Shown: in pieces, positions 30,755 to 35,395 of the stretch
How the letters are laid out: every line of letters starts with the position of its first letter
How positions within the stretch are numbered: position 1 is the stretch's first letter
Assembly: GCA_049600855.1 (NCBI GenBank)
Contig: JBMYQA010000027.1
Span: 1-35,395, forward strand
Direction of reading: 5' to 3'
Source of the DNA: JBMYQA01 sp049600855
Lineage (GTDB): Bacteria > Bacteroidota > Bacteroidia > Cytophagales > Flammeovirgaceae
DNA length: 35,395 nt
Made by a program: the position numbers and the translations under genes
Notes under the pieces: model-generated
What the model was told of the DNA's origin: nothing
What the model saw: the letters and a program-made list of their open reading frames with translations, nothing else
Databases searched by the model: none

Positions 30755-33700
30755 ATGAAAAAATACACCAATCACCGCTATTACCTCTTATGCTTGCTTT
30801 TCCTTTCTGCCTGTAATTGGGGCGGTCAACCTGTAGAAATTACCTATAAAAACTTCGATGAAATCATTACCGAAAGGCAGAACCTCAGATTTGTATTTGA
30901 CAAAGATTTAGCCCAAGGTATTACCCTAAATGATTGGCGAGATGAAAACTACGCAACCTTTGAGCCAGCAGTGAAAGGCAAATTCCGTTGGGTAGATCAG
31001 AATGAATTAGAGTTTTCTCCACTAGAAGGCTTTGCGCCTAGTACAACGTATCAGATTAACTTTACTGATGAACTCATCAAACATGTAGATGAGAAGTTTC
31101 GAATAGGCGATCAAACCTCGTTCGAATTTCATACCGAATATCTAGGCCTAACTGCTAGTAATGTAGCGTGGGTATTGAATAGCAAGAACGAACCTACATT
31201 ACTAGCCGAATTAAATTTTAATTACCCTGTTGAACCAAGTGATCTCAATCAATTACTACATGTGACTAGAGAGGGAGAAGAGGTAAAATATGAAATTGCC
31301 ACACCGCAGTTAGCCCGAGCGATAGAACTGAATATCGCAGCTAACCCAGATTGGGAGAGCAAAGACTTGAAGTTTGAAATTGCCAAAGGGCTTGGACTAA
31401 AAAATAGTGATTATGTGGCAGGGGGATTAGAAAGTTCAGCCACGATTCCTGCAAAGGCTAAATTTGAAGTGGTTGATGTAGTGGCAAATTACTTAAATAC
31501 CGACCCTTTTATTAAGGTAAGCACTTCCCAAATGATTTTGAGCAAAAACCTAACTGATTTGGTAAGTATAAGTCCTGCATTAAAGGTAGATATAGAGAAA
31601 AGTAATGATGGGTTAGTGATTAAAGGAAACTTTGAGGTTGGGAAAGATTATAAAGTCACGGTTAAAAAAGAACTTAAAGGCATTTTTCAAAAAGCATTGG
31701 AAAGCAATTTTTCGAAGACCGTAGTATTTGGTGAAATCGCACCAAGCATGAGTTTTTCGGATAAGAAAGCAGTATACCTCACTGCAGCAGGTAACCGAGA
31801 AATAGGAATTCAAATCGTGAATGTGCCCAGCATCAATGTAAAGGTTTGGAAAATCTATGAAAACAATATCCTAGAGTTTCTGCGAAGAAATCGCATGATG
31901 AATAGTTATTTCGACAACTATGACCGCCGTTATTTCTATGGCAATACCAACTATGGAGATGTGGTATTCGAAACCGATATGGAGACGGCGAATATGAAAA
32001 CAGTTGACGGCCTGAAAATGCTGAACCTCAACTTTAAAGATGCGAATGCGTTTAAAGGAATTTATTTAGTAGAGGTAAAATCGAATGGAGAACTGTGGTT
32101 GAAACAAAATAAGCTAGTGGCTATTTCAGATATTGGTTTGATTGCAAAACAAGCAGAAAATGACATTTATGTTTGGGCAAATTCAATTAAAACAGCAGAG
32201 AGCTTAGAAGGTACAGAAATTAGCCTCTTCAGTACAAATAACCAAAAAGTATTAAAGAAGCAGACCGATGCGAATGGTTTTGTCAAGTTTGAGAATATCA
32301 AAGAATCAGCGCCAAACTTCAACATTCAGATGGTGACTGCTCGTAAAGGTACTGAATTTAACTTCATGCATTTTAGGCAAAACCCAGTAGCTACAGCCGC
32401 CTTTGAAGTAGGTGGTTACTATAAAAATCAATCTGGTTTGCAAGCGTTCATTTATGGGGATCGAAACCTGTACCGCCCTGGTGAAATGGCACATATTAAG
32501 ACTATTGTCAGGGATCAAGATTGGAATAACCCAGGCGAATTACCCGTAAAAATCAAAGTCTTAGCACCAAATGGAAAAGAGTTTTTGAGTAAAAAAGGCA
32601 TGCTGACAAAAGAAGGTTCTTATGAAACTTCATTTCAGTTTCCTGTAGATGTAGTTACAGGCACTTTTTATGCAGAATTGTTTACAGGTAATGATGTCTT
32701 ACTCAACTCTTATGCGATTAGTGTCGAAGAGTTTATGCCCGATCGGATTAAGGTTATGGTGAATATGGATAAAGAAGAAGTGAGATTGGGCGATCCTTTT
32801 AAACTTTCAGGGCAGGCGTTTAATTTATTTGGACCTCCTGCGGTTGGGAGAAACTATGACGCAAATTTGTATGTCAGCCGCAAAAACTTTTCTCCTAAAG
32901 GATTCAACGATTATAATTTCCACATTCAAGGGAAAAATAAAAACTTTGAGGCCCAGTTTCGAACTGGAAAAACCGATGACGCGGGCAAATATGAAGCAGA
33001 TTTCCAGCTCGATCACCAATACAAAAATATGGGTTTGCTAAGCGGGGAAATATATACAACGGTGTTTGACGAAACAGGCAGGCCTGTGAGTCGAAAAACC
33101 AATGTAGAAATCATTACGCAAGATGTGTTTTATGGCATTCAAAACTTTCCGTATTACATCAAAGCGCGTCAGCCGCTTGCCATTCCTTTTGTAGCGGTAA
33201 ATAAGGATGGAAAAGTGTTAGATACGCAAAAAGCGAGCGTGAAAGTGTTGCGATACGATTGGTATAACGTATTGGAAAAAGATCACAGAGGTAGTTATCG
33301 CTATGTCTCTAAACGAAAAGAGAAGGTGTTGGTAGATAAGGTGATAGACATCAAAGGGAAAGCGACACAATATACCTTTGTGCCAGGGCATTCTGGGCGA
33401 TTCGAAGTGCGCATTAGTGAAGAAGGTGCTGAAAGTTATGTAAGCAGGAATTTTTATGCATACGGATGGGGGCAAACGCGTGCCACTTCTTTTCAAGTAG
33501 ATCGGGAGGGAAAGGTGATGATGGAATTGGATAAGGAGAACTACCAAGTGGGAGAAACAGCTAAGATATTATTCAAATTGCCATTTGAAGGGAAACTATT
33601 GGTCACAGTTGAGCGAGAAAACATCATTAAGCATTATGAGTTTGCAAAAACCGACAAGAAAGCAAAAGAGTTGAGTATTCAACTGACTGAAGACATGTTG

Positions 33701-35395
33701 CCTAATGCCTACATCACGGCTACACTGATTAAGCCCATTACAGATAATGCCATTCCGCTTACCGTAGCGCATGGTTTTCAGCCCATTTTAGTGGAGAAAA
33801 AATCCAATCAAATTGTGGTAGAGGTGATTGCTCCTCAGAAATCGAGGGCTAAGAAACGGCAATCTGTATTGGTAAAAACAGATCGAGCGGAGCAAGACAT
33901 TGAAGTTACCGTGGCAGTAGTAGATGAGGGAATTTTACAAATTAAAAATTACCAAACACCTAAGCCCTACAATTTCTTCTACCAAAAGCGTGCTTTACAG
34001 GTTGAATCCTATGATTTATATCCCCGATTATTTCCAGAATATGCCATCAAGAAACAAGGTTTTGGTTCGGGGGAAGGAGCGCGATTAGGCAAAAGGGTAA
34101 ATCCGCTAGCGAATAAACGGGTGAAACTAGTGAGCTTTTGGAGTGGTACACTAAAAACGAATGCAAAAGGAGAAGTCCGTTATGAGTTCGATATTCCTCA
34201 GTTTTCGGGCGACTTGCGCGTCATGGCTGTGGCGACAAAAGGGACCGCTTTTGGCTCAGGGTACGCCAATATGAAAGTGGCCGATCCTGTTGTCATTAGC
34301 GCGGCACTACCTCGATTTGCCAGTCCTAAAGATCAGATGAATATGCCAGTAACGCTTACCAATACTACAAATACCAACATGGATGTAACGGCTAAGGTAT
34401 CGGTAAAAGGGGAAGTGAAGTTAGTGGGGGCTGCCAGTCGAAAAGTGGAAATTCCAGCAAACAGCGAGCAAACTATACGCTTTCAATTGACAGCCAATCA
34501 AGCCATTGGACAAGCGGCTGTTACGGTTGAGGTAGATAATGGACAAGAGTCGTTTAGTAATTTGACAGAATTGACAGTTCGCCCAACTACTTCTTTACTA
34601 AAAACCAATGGATCAGGTGTAGTTGCAAGTGGCAAACCCATTGAGATTGATTTCAAGAAAGATTACCTGACTGCTTCCATTGATGCCAAGTTATTAATCA
34701 GCAAATCACCAGCTGTAGAGTTTACAGCGCATTTAGCGTATTTAGTGCGTTACCCGCATGGTTGCGTAGAGCAAACCACTTCAGCGGCATTTCCACAATT
34801 GTACTTTGCCGAATTAGCCGAAGATTTAAACAAAGTCATTGCTTTGCGTGGCGATCCTGATTTTTATGTGGGAGAAGCGGTTCGTAAACTCCAAACCATG
34901 CAAATGTATAATGGTGCCTTAACGTATTGGCCAGGAGGGAGTTATGCGAGTTGGTGGGGCTCCGTATACGCTACGCATTTCTTGTTAGAAGCCAAAAAGA
35001 AAGGCTTTGAGGTAGATCAAAATGTATTGGATAAGTTGATGGGGTATTTGAAAAATCAAATCAGACGAAATAATACCTACGAGTATTACTATTATGATGT
35101 CAACAACAAGTTGGTACAACGACGTGTAGCGCCTCGTGATGCTTTTTATTCCTTGTTTGTATTGGCAATGGCTGGTCAGCCTGATGTGGCTTCGATGAAT
35201 TATTATAAAGCAAAGCCTGAATTGCTCACAGCAGATTCGCGTTACATGCTGGCGTGTAGCTACCTGCTTACAGGAGACAAAAGTAGTTTTAAACTGATTC
35301 TGCCTGGAGGATTTCCAAATGAGCGTTCTTTTACTTCTTCCAGTAGAAATTTCTATTCCCATATCCGAGATCAAGGCATTGCATTGAGTGTGTTA
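30755..35395 (+). CDS. Bacterial alpha-2-macroglobulin family lipoprotein (partial at window end)
   Basis: At least 1547 codons, open to the window edge. I start at the ATG at 30755, which gives the lipoprotein signal MKKYTNHRYYLLCLLFLSAC (lipidated C20); an ATG nine codons upstream is possible. Bacterial macroglobulins trap attacking proteases in the periplasm or at the surface. Hallmarks: an N-terminal Ig-like domain, several MG domains, GDRNLYRPGEMAHIKTIVRD (the YRPGE motif, near 32460), VDEGIL (near 33925), and in the core LVSFWSGTLKTNAKGEVRYEFDIPQFSGDLRVMAVA. The thioester motif CVEQ is intact at codon 1337 (34763-34774; PHGCVEQTTSAAFP), so covalent trapping is possible. The complement-like helical domain follows. 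A penicillin-binding protein 1C gene often follows such genes but would lie outside the window. Confidence 0.93.
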   Translation, partial: MKKYTNHRYYLLCLLFLSACNWGGQPVEITYKNFDEIITERQNLRFVFDKDLAQGITLNDWRDENYATFEPAVKGKFRWVDQNELEFSPLEGFAPSTTYQINFTDELIKHVDEKFRIGDQTSFEFHTEYLGLTASNVAWVLNSKNEPTLLAELNFNYPVEPSDLNQLLHVTREGEEVKYEIATPQLARAIELNIAANPDWESKDLKFEIAKGLGLKNSDYVAGGLESSATIPAKAKFEVVDVVANYLNTDPFIKVSTSQMILSKNLTDLVSISPALKVDIEKSNDGLVIKGNFEVGKDYKVTVKKELKGIFQKALESNFSKTVVFGEIAPSMSFSDKKAVYLTAAGNREIGIQIVNVPSINVKVWKIYENNILEFLRRNRMMNSYFDNYDRRYFYGNTNYGDVVFETDMETANMKTVDGLKMLNLNFKDANAFKGIYLVEVKSNGELWLKQNKLVAISDIGLIAKQAENDIYVWANSIKTAESLEGTEISLFSTNNQKVLKKQTDANGFVKFENIKESAPNFNIQMVTARKGTEFNFMHFRQNPVATAAFEVGGYYKNQSGLQAFIYGDRNLYRPGEMAHIKTIVRDQDWNNPGELPVKIKVLAPNGKEFLSKKGMLTKEGSYETSFQFPVDVVTGTFYAELFTGNDVLLNSYAISVEEFMPDRIKVMVNMDKEEVRLGDPFKLSGQAFNLFGPPAVGRNYDANLYVSRKNFSPKGFNDYNFHIQGKNKNFEAQFRTGKTDDAGKYEADFQLDHQYKNMGLLSGEIYTTVFDETGRPVSRKTNVEIITQDVFYGIQNFPYYIKARQPLAIPFVAVNKDGKVLDTQKASVKVLRYDWYNVLEKDHRGSYRYVSKRKEKVLVDKVIDIKGKATQYTFVPGHSGRFEVRISEEGAESYVSRNFYAYGWGQTRATSFQVDREGKVMMELDKENYQVGETAKILFKLPFEGKLLVTVERENIIKHYEFAKTDKKAKELSIQLTEDMLPNAYITATLIKPITDNAIPLTVAHGFQPILVEKKSNQIVVEVIAPQKSRAKKRQSVLVKTDRAEQDIEVTVAVVDEGILQIKNYQTPKPYNFFYQKRALQVESYDLYPRLFPEYAIKKQGFGSGEGARLGKRVNPLANKRVKLVSFWSGTLKTNAKGEVRYEFDIPQFSGDLRVMAVATKGTAFGSGYANMKVADPVVISAALPRFASPKDQMNMPVTLTNTTNTNMDVTAKVSVKGEVKLVGAASRKVEIPANSEQTIRFQLTANQAIGQAAVTVEVDNGQESFSNLTELTVRPTTSLLKTNGSGVVASGKPIEIDFKKDYLTASIDAKLLISKSPAVEFTAHLAYLVRYPHGCVEQTTSAAFPQLYFAELAEDLNKVIALRGDPDFYVGEAVRKLQTMQMYNGALTYWPGGSYASWWGSVYATHFLLEAKKKGFEVDQNVLDKLMGYLKNQIRRNNTYEYYYYDVNNKLVQRRVAPRDAFYSLFVLAMAGQPDVASMNYYKAKPELLTADSRYMLACSYLLTGDKSSFKLILPGGFPNERSFTSSSRNFYSHIRDQGIALSVL

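Noticed and set aside
1..35395. CRISPR array, tRNA, rRNA or prophage
   Set aside because: No regularly spaced repeats, no cloverleaf or rRNA signature, and no phage structural genes were seen by eye.

Overview
The window looks like a draft chromosome segment from a gliding-type Bacteroidota bacterium, most like Cytophagales/Flammeovirgaceae relatives. The reasons are a gldC gliding gene, low GC, many Sec-secreted proteins and lipoproteins, LytS/LytTR two-component genes, a SpoIIE phosphatase with the SINYAKRIQ motif, an orthocaspase, and TANNTTTG-type promoter boxes. Two runs of 10 N (20885-20894 and 27410-27419) are assembly gaps, each inside a gene. I see no rRNA, tRNA, CRISPR, prophage or intact IS element.

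Layout. 1-10.7 kb is mixed housekeeping: a secreted hypothetical, a glycerophosphodiester phosphodiesterase, a secreted GH13 amylase, a small membrane protein, YggS/PLPBP, a secreted hypothetical, GldC, a NADAR protein, an outer-membrane barrel, an amidase_3 enzyme and a hotdog thioesterase. 10.7-14.3 kb has a secreted orthocaspase with two copies of an unusual beta-rich domain, then an MFS transporter. 14.6-16.9 kb is a LysR regulator divergent from a small unknown gene plus an SbtA-family bicarbonate transporter. 17.2-20.0 kb (minus) is a methionine operon: promoter, SAM-I riboswitch, a tiny Cys/Met-rich leader ORF, metX, hom, terminator. 20.0-21.6 kb is a membrane-bound SpoIIE phosphatase. 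22-25.5 kb has an alpha/beta hydrolase, a TIGR02757 protein, a DinB-like protein, a Crp/Fnr regulator and a coiled-coil lipoprotein. 25.9-29.6 kb is a probable signalling operon (class III cyclase, methyltransferase, LytS kinase, LytTR regulator). A frameshifted lipoprotein gene follows, and the window ends inside a large alpha-2-macroglobulin lipoprotein gene.

Most interesting signals. (1) In the metX leader, the 3' strand of riboswitch helix P1 ends 7 nt before the start codon of a 34-codon ORF, not before metX. That ORF ends in a cluster of Cys and Met codons covered by two small hairpins, which suggests two-layer control by SAM and by charged Cys/Met tRNA. (2) Two intergenic fold-back elements of about 166 bp (16980-17146 and 25565-25729) have different ends but share the same ten-base core exactly at their centres. 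(3) A small unknown gene sits 5 bp ahead of sbtA, where a transporter partner might be expected.
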